Part shown: one piece after another, positions 27,243 to 35,456 of the stretch
Position numbering within the stretch: position 1 is the stretch's first letter
Layout of the letters: each line of letters starts with the position of its first letter
NCBI RefSeq assembly: GCF_003325355.1
Contig: NZ_CP030850.1
Coordinates: 5,449,501 to 5,513,500 of the forward strand
From: Runella rosea
Lineage (GTDB): Bacteria > Bacteroidota > Bacteroidia > Cytophagales > Spirosomataceae
Length of the DNA stretch: 64,000 nucleotides
Direction of reading: 5' to 3'
The notes under the pieces: generated by a model
The model's input: only the letters and a program-made list of their open reading frames with translations
The model's database searches: none
Told to the model about the DNA's origin: nothing
Program-made: the position numbers and the translations under genes

Positions 27243-28394
27243 TTATTTCTTCCGCACAATTTTCTCAAATTCTTTCGCCAGATTGGTGGCCACAATTTCA
27301 ATATCGTACAACGTTTCCACCATTTTTCGGGCATTTTGACGAAGTGTATCCGCGTATTGGGGCTGTTGCAACAATTTTAATAAGCCTTCATATACGCCTT
27401 CAACGGTCAGGGGCACTTCGTGGGCGGCTTGGTACTGCGCTACAGTTCCGTCAAAACCAATCCGATCAGATACTAAGGCGGGAACCCCCGCTGTCATGGC
27501 TTCCAAAGCGGCAATCGAAAAGCCTTCAGAATAAGAGGGAAGCGCAAAAATGGTGGCATCGGCCAAAGCCGCTTTTTTTGTTTCACCCGTCAGCATTCCC
27601 ACCATGACCATTTTGTTTTGCAGTTGGTGTGCCTCAATGAACCGCTCGGTTTCGGTTTGGTAGCCGTCGTCTGGGCCCGCTAAAATGAGCAAGGTGTCGT
27701 CGTGGTTTTGGGTATACTTTTGAAAGGCTGGAAGTAATAAATCCAAGCCTTTTTTGATGTTGAGTCGTCCCATAAACAAAACAAGCTTTTTATTGTCAGG
27801 AAGGTTGAATTTTGCCCGAAATGTGCCTTTTGGCGGCAAATCAGCCAGCTCGGCCAACTGCATTCCGTTGGGAATGATGGCCACGTTGGGGTGTTGAAAT
27901 CCCAAATATTGTTTGAGGTCGTTGAGTTCGTCGTGGTTGTTGATTTGAATGAGATTAGCCCTCTTTAGAAAGCGTTTTTGGAACAGGATGGAGAAAATTT
28001 TCTTTTTCCAAAAACCGTGATTAAGCGCCCATTTGTCGAGCAAACCGTGAATCGTAATGGCTTTAGGGGTATTGTTTTTAAACAGAAAAGGCGCCACGCT
28101 GCCAAAATGCCAAATTCCGTGGCAATGCACCACGTCGTACTCATGGATGTGGGTTTTGAGAAAATCCCATAGCTCCAACGAAAATTCAGGAAAAAAACGA
28201 CTGATGGGTTGCGTGCGCTTACAAACAATGACCCGTGCGCCTTCGGGAGCAGGATAAATTTTGTCGCCAGGGGTAGCAGGACTCAGAATATCTACTTCGT
28301 GTCCCTGCTTCAAAACGACGGTGGTATGGTCATAAATAATGCGGGCTGGACCGCCGATTGCCCACGTGTAAGCACAAATATTTAAAATTCTCAT
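27243..28394 (-). CDS. Glycosyltransferase family 4 (GT-B fold)
   Basis: 383 residues from the ATG at 28394 (MRILNICAYTWAIGGPARII). The N-terminal acceptor domain has a Gly-rich entry loop and VVHCHGIWHFGS. The C-terminal nucleotide-sugar domain shows LFMGRLNIKKGLDLLLPAF and the family's EX7E motif in EGFSIAALEAM. It probably transfers a hexose in cell-surface polysaccharide synthesis; the sugar and acceptor are unknown. No other polysaccharide genes are nearby. The start almost touches a perfect promoter -7 box, so the mRNA may have no leader. Confidence 0.9.
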   Translation of the reverse strand: MRILNICAYTWAIGGPARIIYDHTTVVLKQGHEVDILSPATPGDKIYPAPEGARVIVCKRTQPISRFFPEFSLELWDFLKTHIHEYDVVHCHGIWHFGSVAPFLFKNNTPKAITIHGLLDKWALNHGFWKKKIFSILFQKRFLKRANLIQINNHDELNDLKQYLGFQHPNVAIIPNGMQLAELADLPPKGTFRAKFNLPDNKKLVLFMGRLNIKKGLDLLLPAFQKYTQNHDDTLLILAGPDDGYQTETERFIEAHQLQNKMVMVGMLTGETKKAALADATIFALPSYSEGFSIAALEAMTAGVPALVSDRIGFDGTVAQYQAAHEVPLTVEGVYEGLLKLLQQPQYADTLRQNARKMVETLYDIEIVATNLAKEFEKIVRKK

Positions 28395-28398
28395 GGCG

Positions 28399-28406
28399 CA
28401 AAGATA
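28399..28406 (-). promoter_or_regulatory. Promoter -7 box (TATCTTTG) directly at the glycosyltransferase start
   Basis: On the minus strand TATCTTTG is followed by only four bases (CGCC) and then the ATG. As transcription starts a few bases after this box in Bacteroidota, the message would begin at or next to the start codon. The -33 element is not evident. Confidence 0.5.
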
Positions 28407-28479
28407 CAAAACCAATGATTTTTTGGCATAGTCTTTGACCAACCAATTAACGAACCCGCTTTATCTTCGATTTTCCGCA

Positions 28480-29244
28480 ATGAGACATATTTTTTTGTTT
28501 TTCACGGCTTTTCTTACTTTTCCTTGCATTGCCCAAAACGTTACACTTTATGGCGTGGCACCGAGTTATTCCCAAATGGGGAGAATTTCAGGTAAGTGGA
28601 GTTATAATTTGAATGCAACGTCGGCAATCAACATGATTAGTCAGATCGTTGAAAACAAGAACTTCCCCGCTGGGCATACACATTTTGTCCTTCAGGCCAT
28701 GTCGGTTTATCAACTCAACAAAAAATGGTCGGTTGGCGGTGGGTATGCGTTTGGACGTCATAATATTTTTGGGCTACGGGAAAATGAAAATCGGCTCATT
28801 GCTCAGGTTTCTTACCAACACAAATTAGGCAATTTTATCATCACCCATCGTGGGCGTTACGAATGGCGTCAACCCGTTAATTTACAGACACATATTAGGT
28901 CTAAGGCGGATATTGGGCGGTATCAGTTTTGGGTAACGTATCCTCTTTATGATGTGAGTACAACCAAAAAAGGCTTTTACTTAATGGCTTCTAATGAAGC
29001 CTTTCTGTACTTCAAAGGAGCGACCAATGGGCCTGTGAGTTCGCGTAACGGTTCGCTACTTTCTGAAAACTGGATGCACCTCGGGGGCGGATACAATGCT
29101 GGAAAAACCCGCGCAGAACTGGGGTATTGCTTTCAGGCGCTGGTTCGCAATAAAGTACAGGACTATCGACTTTTTAATTTATTGCAAATCAATATCTATC
29201 ACACCATCAACTGGGATGACGTACAGTATTGGTGGTATATGTAG
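28480..29244 (+). CDS. DUF2490 outer-membrane barrel protein
   Basis: 254 residues from the ATG at 28480, with signal peptide MRHIFLFFTAFLTFPCIAQ. The pattern QKWSVGGGYAFGRHN-like strands, RLIAQVSYQHKLGNFIITHR, GRYEWRQPVNLQTHIR and the C-terminal NLLQINIYHTINWDD fits the DUF2490 family of presumed outer-membrane beta-barrels. The function is unknown. It is divergent from the glycosyltransferase, with 85 bases between the starts. An in-frame extension to 28435 overlaps that intergenic space and has no signal peptide at its start. Confidence 0.75.
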   Translation: MRHIFLFFTAFLTFPCIAQNVTLYGVAPSYSQMGRISGKWSYNLNATSAINMISQIVENKNFPAGHTHFVLQAMSVYQLNKKWSVGGGYAFGRHNIFGLRENENRLIAQVSYQHKLGNFIITHRGRYEWRQPVNLQTHIRSKADIGRYQFWVTYPLYDVSTTKKGFYLMASNEAFLYFKGATNGPVSSRNGSLLSENWMHLGGGYNAGKTRAELGYCFQALVRNKVQDYRLFNLLQINIYHTINWDDVQYWWYM

Positions 29245-29308
29245 TTACTGCATATTCATGTATTTGGAGGGTATTTATAACTACTCTCTGGATTTTCGGC
29301 ACGAAACT

Positions 29309-29341
29309 TGTCCTATATTTCGTATATTTTTTTACATTTGC
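29309..29341 (+). promoter_or_regulatory. Putative promoter (TTG, 22-bp spacer, TACATTTG) before the TTG-initiated gene
   Basis: A TTG at 29309-29311 and an exact TAnnTTTG box at 29334-29341 are separated by 22 bases, near the spacing reported for Bacteroidota. A second box, TATCTTTG, lies at 29344-29351. Either gives a 5' leader of about 15-25 bases to the TTG start at 29373. Confidence 0.5.
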
Positions 29342-29372
29342 AGTATCTTTGGATACAATATAAATTTTTTGA

Positions 29373-29921
29373 TTGAAAAAAATAACCGCTATCGGCCTGC
29401 TTTTACTGCTGCTCTACAATATGTTTGGGCTGACGGTTGCGGTATTGTTTTTTGAGGAGGACTATCAAACAGCCTCGCCAGTGATGGTCAATGATCAATG
29501 GCAAACTGTAAAAATGCACCTGCCAACCCTTCCTTATAATAATTCGTGGGAGAACTCAGAAGGTCAAGAAGGTTTGATTCGTAAAGGCGATGATTTTTAT
29601 AACGTAACCCATCAGCGCCACGAAAACGACACGCTGTACGTAACCCTAAAATCAAACCAACACGCCCGTGACCGCTTTTTTGAACTTGCGGAAATGATAC
29701 AAGAGATTACGGACCAAACAGCCGAATCGCCCGAAAGCCCTCTAAGCAAAGCAGTTAAATTATTGAGTGATTTAGTAAAAGTATATCTTCCCAATACATC
29801 CACGGAATGGCCAGACGCGCTGATGGTAAATTTGTCCACGCGTTCTTTGTTTGCCACTCCCAACCAAGCACTTCTGCAATCGGTTCAATTGCTCCATTCG
29901 CCGCCACCCGAGCGAGGTTAG
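29373..29921 (+). CDS. Membrane-anchored periplasmic protein with SPPPE tail (copy 1), TTG start
   Basis: 182 residues, initiated by TTG. One N-terminal hydrophobic helix (ITAIGLLLLLLYNMFGLTVA) anchors a periplasmic domain. The centre shows FYNVTHQRHENDTLYVTLKS and ARDRFFELAEMIQEI; the last residues are HSPPPERG. It is clearly homologous to the protein at 34114-34659, which shares NDTLY, ARxxFFxLAE and SPPPE at the same places and also starts with TTG. Proteins of this build often precede TonB receptors or other outer-membrane proteins in Bacteroidota; here a barrel protein lies two genes downstream. The function is unknown. Confidence 0.75.
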   Translation: MKKITAIGLLLLLLYNMFGLTVAVLFFEEDYQTASPVMVNDQWQTVKMHLPTLPYNNSWENSEGQEGLIRKGDDFYNVTHQRHENDTLYVTLKSNQHARDRFFELAEMIQEITDQTAESPESPLSKAVKLLSDLVKVYLPNTSTEWPDALMVNLSTRSLFATPNQALLQSVQLLHSPPPERG

Positions 29922-30009
29922 TTGTCATGTCGGTAGAGTTTGTTGGTCAATCCTTTTGGAAAACTGCATCCTGCCAAAAATGAATTACTAATCCAATGGA
30001 GAGAAACCA

Positions 30010-30255
30010 ATGAAAATGGTGTTGTTGGCGGTGTTATTATCAACCACCGCGATGCTTACTTGCAGTGATACCTCTGCTCAATCAGAAAGACCCGCCGCAC
30101 TTTGTTGTTCCAACGAATGTCGCGCGTCAGAATCCATGACTTGCCCCAAACATCCAACCGAGGTGTCGGTCAAAGACCTTCCTTCTGTAGGATGTGCCAT
30201 TCCGCTTGGGCAATTGGCGAAACTGATTGAAGCTAAACACACGGCAACGAAGTAA
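30010..30255 (+). CDS. Small Cys-rich exported peptide
   Basis: 81 residues. The signal sequence MKMVLLAVLLSTTAMLTC may end in a lipidated Cys or be cut after SAQ. The mature part has closely spaced cysteines (AALCCSNECRAS, MTCPKHPTE, SVGCAI), suiting metal binding or disulfides. It lies between the SPPPE protein and the outer-membrane barrel gene, all on one strand. No family is recognised. Confidence 0.6.
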   Translation: MKMVLLAVLLSTTAMLTCSDTSAQSERPAALCCSNECRASESMTCPKHPTEVSVKDLPSVGCAIPLGQLAKLIEAKHTATK

Positions 30256-30310
30256 GCAAATAGATTACATATTTGTAATTATACAACCACCAGTCACTAC
30301 TTCTCGAAAT

Positions 30311-30339
30311 GGGTTAACCCCTACGGAATCTCTCCGTAG
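30311..30339. promoter_or_regulatory. Adjacent palindrome and stem-loop upstream of the barrel operon
   Basis: A perfect 10-bp palindrome GGGTTAACCC (30311-30320) is followed at once by CTACGGA - 5-base loop - TCCGTAG (30321-30339). They lie 40-68 bases before the barrel gene. The first may be an operator and the second a leader hairpin or weak terminator; no T run follows. Confidence 0.45.
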
Positions 30340-30378
30340 ACAATGAATTTATTTATAACCTATTATCGCATTTTGAAT

Positions 30379-31482
30379 ATGAAACGTATATTATACACGT
30401 TAGCTGCCTTGCTGTTTGTTACCGAAAGTTTTTCTCAGGGCTGTGTGGCTGTTCGGCACATGAGCTGTGCCGCTACCAACTCCCTGTCGTCGGCTGAATA
30501 TTTCAAACAAAAAAACGGCCAATGGCAAATCAGCACGGGTTACCGTTATTTTCGTTCATTCCGTCACTATAAAGGAGATGTAGAGCAGCATGAGCGTTTG
30601 GAGCAAAATACTGAAGTCATCAACCTTTCGCACGCCCTCGATTTGGGCATTAGTTATCAGCCCAATGCGAGGCTGTCATTTGCCGTCAATTTGCCCATTC
30701 AATACAATGACCGCTCCTCTTTGTACGAGCATTATGGCAACTCTGTAACTGCCAATCCCGACCAAAAACGCTTTCACACCTATTCAAAAGGCATTGGAGA
30801 CATGCGCATATCGGCCACGTATTGGATGAGAAACCCATATAAATTACCTAAGTTTAATTTTGCATTAGGTGCTGGAGTTAAACTTCCAACGGGCAATCCG
30901 GGCGTGACGGGTGATTTTCATAAATTAGACAAAGAAAAAAGAGATTATGTAATCAATAAACCCGTTGACCAGTCGATTCAGTTGGGCGATGGTGGCGTGG
31001 GCTACAGCCTTGAATTACAGGGGTATGGACAGGTTACAAAATCCCTGACGGCGTATTTTAATGGTTATTATTTGTTCAATCCCAAAGAAACCAACAACGT
31101 ACTGCGCAGCCCAGAGGCAACCACCATTGACTTAGTGACGGGTTATTTCTCCGTTGCCGACCAGTTTGCGGGACGTATCGGCCTGAGCCAAAGCCTCGGA
31201 AGAGGCCTATCAGTGATGCTCGGCGGACGCGTAGAAGGGGTGCCTTCTTCGGATGTGTTTGGAGGAAGTAAAGGCTTCCGTCGTCCAGGATATATTGTTT
31301 CCGTAGAGCCAGGTGTAGCGTACATGAAAGGCAAGTTTTCAGCCGCGGTGACGGTACCTTACGCACTTTATCGCAATCGTATCAAGAGCTATTCCGACAA
31401 ACTCGACCCACTGGGTGTACGTCACGGCGATGCAGCTTTTGCTGATTATTCGGTATCAGTTAACATAAGCCGTTGGTTTTAA
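30379..31482 (+). CDS. Outer-membrane beta-barrel protein in haloperoxidase operon
   Basis: 367 residues from the ATG at 30379; signal peptide MKRILYTLAALLFVTESFSQ. The mature start GCVAVRHMSCAATN is a distinctive Cys-containing motif seen in this kind of Bacteroidota barrel. Amphipathic strands (WQISTGYRYFRSFRHYKGD, LDLGISYQPNARLSFAVNLP) run to the C-terminal ADYSVSVNISRWF, which ends in Phe. It resembles the transporter/phenol-degradation MetA-like barrels, which may bring hydrophobic compounds through the outer membrane. Two genes follow in the same direction: another barrel (67-base gap) and a haloperoxidase (18-base gap), likely one operon. Confidence 0.7.
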   Translation: MKRILYTLAALLFVTESFSQGCVAVRHMSCAATNSLSSAEYFKQKNGQWQISTGYRYFRSFRHYKGDVEQHERLEQNTEVINLSHALDLGISYQPNARLSFAVNLPIQYNDRSSLYEHYGNSVTANPDQKRFHTYSKGIGDMRISATYWMRNPYKLPKFNFALGAGVKLPTGNPGVTGDFHKLDKEKRDYVINKPVDQSIQLGDGGVGYSLELQGYGQVTKSLTAYFNGYYLFNPKETNNVLRSPEATTIDLVTGYFSVADQFAGRIGLSQSLGRGLSVMLGGRVEGVPSSDVFGGSKGFRRPGYIVSVEPGVAYMKGKFSAAVTVPYALYRNRIKSYSDKLDPLGVRHGDAAFADYSVSVNISRWF

Positions 31483-31549
31483 ATAAATAATCTAGCGACG
31501 GGGCGCTCGTGAAGGGCGAGATTTTGACAAAACTAACTTGTAACATAAG

Positions 31550-32461
31550 ATGAAAAAAAGAACTTTACTTAACGTTCTTTTGGCCGCAACTCTCATTGCT
31601 CTTTGGGGCGGAGAGTTGCGCGCTCAAATGCCGAACGATGCTATTTATATGCCGAAAGGGACTGTCTGTATAGGGACTATGTATACCCACAGCAGTTGGA
31701 GCCAATACTGGGAAAATACCCTCAAACGTGAAAACCTTAACATCGGTACGCACACCACCCAGAGCGTGATGGTGATGCCAGCCATTGGCATTACCGACCG
31801 CTTTAATGTTATTTTGAGCCTGCCTTACGTATGGACAAAAACAAGCGCTGGTAACTTGATGGGCCAAAAGGGAATTCAAGACTTGGGCGCTTGGCTGAAA
31901 GTGAAAGCAGTGGATGTAAAAGGTTTCTCTATCAATGGATTAGCTGGGGTGTCGATTCCTTTAGGCAACTATGTTCCCGACTTTCTTCCGATGTCGATTG
32001 GCTTGCAATGCCGTGTGGTATCGGGTCGAATTTTGGCTAATTATACCCATCCTAAAACGGGGATTTACGTCACCGCCCACGGAACCTACATGTGGCGTAG
32101 CAATATCAACGTAGACCGTGATGCCTATCAGGCCGACGACCGTGTCTATAACACCAACGAAGTGAGAGTACCCAACGCATACGACATGGGTGCGAGGATT
32201 GGGATATTAAAACAAAAATGGCAGACCGAAATTTGGGCTGAGCGAAATTCCTGCGTCAACGGCGACAATATCCGTCGTAACGACATGCCTTTCCCGACCA
32301 ATAACATGCAGGCAACGATGGTGGGTTGGTACGGTAAATTTCAACCGAAAGCGCTGGGAATTAATGCCCGCGTAGGGTACGTAACCAATGGCCTCAATAT
32401 GGGTCAAAGCACAAGCTACATGGTAGGAGTACTTTATCAGTTTGGGGTAAAGAAATCATAA
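31550..32461 (+). CDS. Second outer-membrane barrel-like protein
   Basis: 303 residues with signal peptide MKKRTLLNVLLAATLIALWGG ending near ELRAQMP. Strands such as FNVILSLPYVWTKTSAGNLM, FSINGLAGVSIPLGNYVPD and the C-terminal TSYMVGVLYQFGVKKS suggest an outer-membrane beta-barrel related to the MetA-like transporter type. It lies between the first barrel and the haloperoxidase gene and probably works with them. Its cargo is unknown. Confidence 0.65.
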   Translation: MKKRTLLNVLLAATLIALWGGELRAQMPNDAIYMPKGTVCIGTMYTHSSWSQYWENTLKRENLNIGTHTTQSVMVMPAIGITDRFNVILSLPYVWTKTSAGNLMGQKGIQDLGAWLKVKAVDVKGFSINGLAGVSIPLGNYVPDFLPMSIGLQCRVVSGRILANYTHPKTGIYVTAHGTYMWRSNINVDRDAYQADDRVYNTNEVRVPNAYDMGARIGILKQKWQTEIWAERNSCVNGDNIRRNDMPFPTNNMQATMVGWYGKFQPKALGINARVGYVTNGLNMGQSTSYMVGVLYQFGVKKS

Positions 32462-32479
32462 TTGAATTTAATCAAGAGA

Positions 32480-34027
32480 ATGAAAAAGTTTTCAAATATT
32501 CTAAAATACAGCGGTTTAGCTTTTGCCATGACGGTGGGAATGGCCGCCTGTGATAAAACCCTTGAAGAGCCGCAACGCGTAGGTTATTCGCCCGCAAACG
32601 TGGATGATAAAGCGGGCACGTGGAAAACATACCTCCTTACTTCAGCCGAAGAAATCAGCGTACCAACTCCTACTTCCGTTACCTCTCCGGAGTACGTAGC
32701 AGAATTGGCGGCGTTGAAAGGACTATCAACCACCCTCACCAAAGAGCAACAGGAAGCTGTGGTCTACTGGGGTGCAGGCGCGGTGTATCGTTGGAACGAG
32801 ATTGCGCGGGAATTGGCCGCGCGCTACAATATTCCGCCAGCTTCCAACGCTGATGGGAAATACCCCGTTCCGGATGCGGCCAATCCCTTAGCAGATCCTA
32901 AATTTCCCTTTGCCAATCCCCCTTATACGGCGCGGGCGCTGGCTTATCTTTCGGTGGCCCAATACGATGCGCTGGTTTCGGCTTGGAATTACAAATACAA
33001 ATACAAACGGGCCGCTCCGTCAAAAGTAGATGCCACGCTTCGGGTAGCCTTGCCAGTTTCGTCGCTGCCTTCATACCCTTCCGAAGATGCTGTGGTTGCG
33101 GCGGCTTCGGTGACAATACTGAAAGCGATGTTTCCGGGTGAAGTGCCTTATTTGGAAGCAAAGATGAAAGAACATTTGGAAACGCGCCAATGGGCGGGAA
33201 TGAACGTACAAAGTGACCTGACCGCTGGTACGGCTTTGGGTGGTGCCGTGGCCGCAAAGGTGATGGGCCGCGCCAGAACCGACGGAATGGGTGCCGCCAA
33301 CAACCAAGCGCTTACGGCAGGAATGATTGAGGCCGCCAAAAGTCGCGGTATCAAAGAAACGTGGCTGAGCCAAGAAGTTCCGATTCGTCCGCCGATGTTG
33401 CCCAACTACGGAGCCGTACAAACTTGGAATTTTGACAAAGCAACGTTAGCTCAAATTCGCCCGGCTATTCCTTACGTAGTGGGTTCAGCTGAGTGGCAGA
33501 AAGATTTCGATGAATTGAGCCAAATCAACAAAAACCAAACCCGCGAGCAGGCCCGCATCGCCAACTACTGGGCCGACGGCGCGGGAAGCTATACGCCTCC
33601 AGGCCACTGGCACCGCGCTGCTGCCAACGCCGCGCACGAAGCACGGTTTAGTGAAGTGCGGATGGCGCGTACGCTGGCGCTTTTGGGAACTGCCGAAATG
33701 GACGCGGGAATTGCCTGTTGGGACGCGAAGTTTTATTACTACACGCCTCGACCTCAGCAGTTTGGTTTGAAGACTTCGGTTGGATTGCCCAATTTTCCAT
33801 CGTATACCTCTGGCCACTCTACGTTTTCGGCGGCGGCGGCTACGGTTTTGGGGTATATCTTTCCTGAACAGGCCGAGAAATTCAAAGCTCAGGCCGACGA
33901 AGCCTCGGTGTCGCGGATTTATGGCTTGATTCACTACCGCATAGATTGTGAAATGGGCTTAAAACACGGCAATATCATTGGAAATTACGCCATCGCACGC
34001 GGCAAGGCCGATGGGTCAGGATTGTAG
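32480..34027 (+). CDS. Vanadium-dependent haloperoxidase-like lipoprotein (copy 1, PAP2 superfamily)
   Basis: 515 residues from the ATG at 32480, preceded by a short AAGAGA; a TTG six codons upstream is less likely. The lipobox is TVGMAACDK, so the protein is probably anchored in the envelope. The C-terminal domain has the vanadate/phosphate pocket: Lys and Arg spaced by 7 (KFYYYTPRP), TSGHS, and Arg-His spaced by 6 (SRIYGLIH). These spacings equal those of vanadium chloroperoxidase. Such enzymes oxidise halides with hydrogen peroxide, but a phosphatase cannot be excluded from sequence. A second, divergent copy is at 42727. Confidence 0.85.
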   Translation: MKKFSNILKYSGLAFAMTVGMAACDKTLEEPQRVGYSPANVDDKAGTWKTYLLTSAEEISVPTPTSVTSPEYVAELAALKGLSTTLTKEQQEAVVYWGAGAVYRWNEIARELAARYNIPPASNADGKYPVPDAANPLADPKFPFANPPYTARALAYLSVAQYDALVSAWNYKYKYKRAAPSKVDATLRVALPVSSLPSYPSEDAVVAAASVTILKAMFPGEVPYLEAKMKEHLETRQWAGMNVQSDLTAGTALGGAVAAKVMGRARTDGMGAANNQALTAGMIEAAKSRGIKETWLSQEVPIRPPMLPNYGAVQTWNFDKATLAQIRPAIPYVVGSAEWQKDFDELSQINKNQTREQARIANYWADGAGSYTPPGHWHRAAANAAHEARFSEVRMARTLALLGTAEMDAGIACWDAKFYYYTPRPQQFGLKTSVGLPNFPSYTSGHSTFSAAAATVLGYIFPEQAEKFKAQADEASVSRIYGLIHYRIDCEMGLKHGNIIGNYAIARGKADGSGL

Positions 34028-34058
34028 ATATGTATCAACAGAAGGCTTATTGCTGAGC

Positions 34059-34099
34059 ACCTGACGGGTCTGAAAATGACCTTGAAAGGCCCGTCAGGT
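34059..34099 (+). terminator. Stem-loop after haloperoxidase 1 (ACCTGACGGG/CCCGTCAGGT)
   Basis: A perfect 10-bp stem with a 21-base loop, 31 bases after the stop codon, followed by TAAAAATAATT but no clean T run. It shares the CCCGTCAG core with the terminator at 58130. It ends 14 bases before the TTG-initiated gene, so that gene's promoter must overlap it. Confidence 0.55.
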
Positions 34100-34113
34100 T
34101 AAAAATAATTCAT

Positions 34114-34659
34114 TTGAAAAGACTCGTTTCCATATTGCTCTTCAGTCTTTTGCTCTACAACATGGTCGGCTATTCCGTCGTCTATTGGTTGGGGGGCAAT
34201 GTGGCATTGGAGGCACCGCAGAATGAGTCAGAAATGCCGTTCCGTCAGGAGTATATTACCGTAAAAGTGCCCGTTTCACTGCCGTATCAAACCAACTGGA
34301 CGACCCCGCAACCAGTACAGGGGAAATTGCAGGTAGGCAATGAATTTTATGAAATGGTCGAGCAAATCATGCTCAACGATACCCTCTATATCACCTGCAA
34401 GCCCGACCGCGATGCTCGCGCCAATTTTTTCGCGTTGGCCGAACACATCAACAAACACATTCACGATCATGCGACCGACGGTCCCAAACCTTCCAAAAGC
34501 ATGGCAAATCAGCTGTTGAAGGAGTATGTTTCCTTTCAACAACTGCACGTCTTTTATGTAGTAGAATGGCTATCCGATGCCGCACCATTGCAGAAAAATA
34601 CCTTATCCCTTCTTTTCCGTGCCCATTGCGTGGTTTCACCACCTCCCGAATTAGCTTGA
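34114..34659 (+). CDS. Membrane-anchored periplasmic protein with SPPPE tail (copy 2), TTG start
   Basis: 181 residues starting with TTG. One N-terminal helix (LVSILLFSLLLYNMVGYSVV) precedes a periplasmic domain with FYEMVEQIMLNDTLYITCKP and ARANFFALAEHINKHIHDH; the end is VSPPPELA. It is a paralogue of the protein at 29373-29921. It precedes an AhpD-like gene and then a TonB receptor, as expected for this kind of receptor-associated protein. The His-rich patch HINKHIHDH may bind metal. The function is unknown. Confidence 0.75.
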   Translation: MKRLVSILLFSLLLYNMVGYSVVYWLGGNVALEAPQNESEMPFRQEYITVKVPVSLPYQTNWTTPQPVQGKLQVGNEFYEMVEQIMLNDTLYITCKPDRDARANFFALAEHINKHIHDHATDGPKPSKSMANQLLKEYVSFQQLHVFYVVEWLSDAAPLQKNTLSLLFRAHCVVSPPPELA

Positions 34660-34753
34660 TTTTTTACGGTTAAAAAACAATGATTTATTCCTGTTTAACG
34701 GTGGGAGTGTAAATCGTGTATTTTTTATTGTCTTAAAAATCAATGCTTTAATT

Positions 34754-35326
34754 ATGCCACATATTCCACTTCCCGAGCATTTGCCTGGTATTACTGGCTT
34801 GCTCGAATACCGCTTAGACACGGCGTTGCCAATTCGTGATTTGACGCAGATTTTACTGCGTGGCGAATCTACGCTGACGCAGGGAGAACGCGAGTTGATT
34901 GCCACGATTGTGTCATCGCGCAATTGTACCAATTTTTGCGAAGCGGCCCACACCAAAGCCGCCGATATGCTTTTGGGCGAATCAGAAACAGCCCGATTGG
35001 TCAAACTGGATTTTGAAACAGCACCCGTCAGCGATAAAATGAAGGCGTTGCTCAACATTGCCGCACTTACCCAAAAAAGCGGTAAATCCGTTACGCCCGA
35101 GGCCATCGAACGCGCTCACCAAGTGGGAGCAACTGACCTCGAAATCCATGATACGGTGCTGATTGCGGCCTTGTTTTGTCTGTACAACAAGTATGTGGAT
35201 GGACTCGCGACCGTAGCCCCAACCGACCCCGCTTATTATGAAACTTTGGGCGAGCGAATCGTGGGGCGCGGTTATATGCGTCCGCCAGGTGGACATCAGG
35301 CACCTCAATCCTCTAATGGGATTTAG
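34754..35326 (+). CDS. AhpD-like / carboxymuconolactone decarboxylase family protein (copy 1, CxxxC variant)
   Basis: 190 residues, no signal peptide, so cytoplasmic. It opens MPHIPLPEHLPGI, nearly as in its two paralogues at 39673 and 40252. The family's redox site is normally CxxC with a His four residues later. Here the sequence is SSRNCTNFCEAAH, with Cys58 and Cys62, so the first Cys sits one residue earlier (CxxxC), while the second Cys and His66 are in place. The rest (KMKALLNIAALTQ, GATDLEIHDTVLIAA, NKYVDGLATVAP) is well-kept. It may still act as a thiol peroxidase or peroxidase-linked protein, or the activity may be altered. Confidence 0.85.
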   Translation: MPHIPLPEHLPGITGLLEYRLDTALPIRDLTQILLRGESTLTQGERELIATIVSSRNCTNFCEAAHTKAADMLLGESETARLVKLDFETAPVSDKMKALLNIAALTQKSGKSVTPEAIERAHQVGATDLEIHDTVLIAALFCLYNKYVDGLATVAPTDPAYYETLGERIVGRGYMRPPGGHQAPQSSNGI

Positions 35327-35456
35327 GAAAAGAGTTAGCCGATACAATTTTCTGGATTACTTATATTAAATTTTATACAACCAGTTTGTGTATTAGGAAA
35401 CGGCCTGTATATGAACGAACTAATCCCTTTTTGGTATAAGGGTTTCCATTCCTGAA

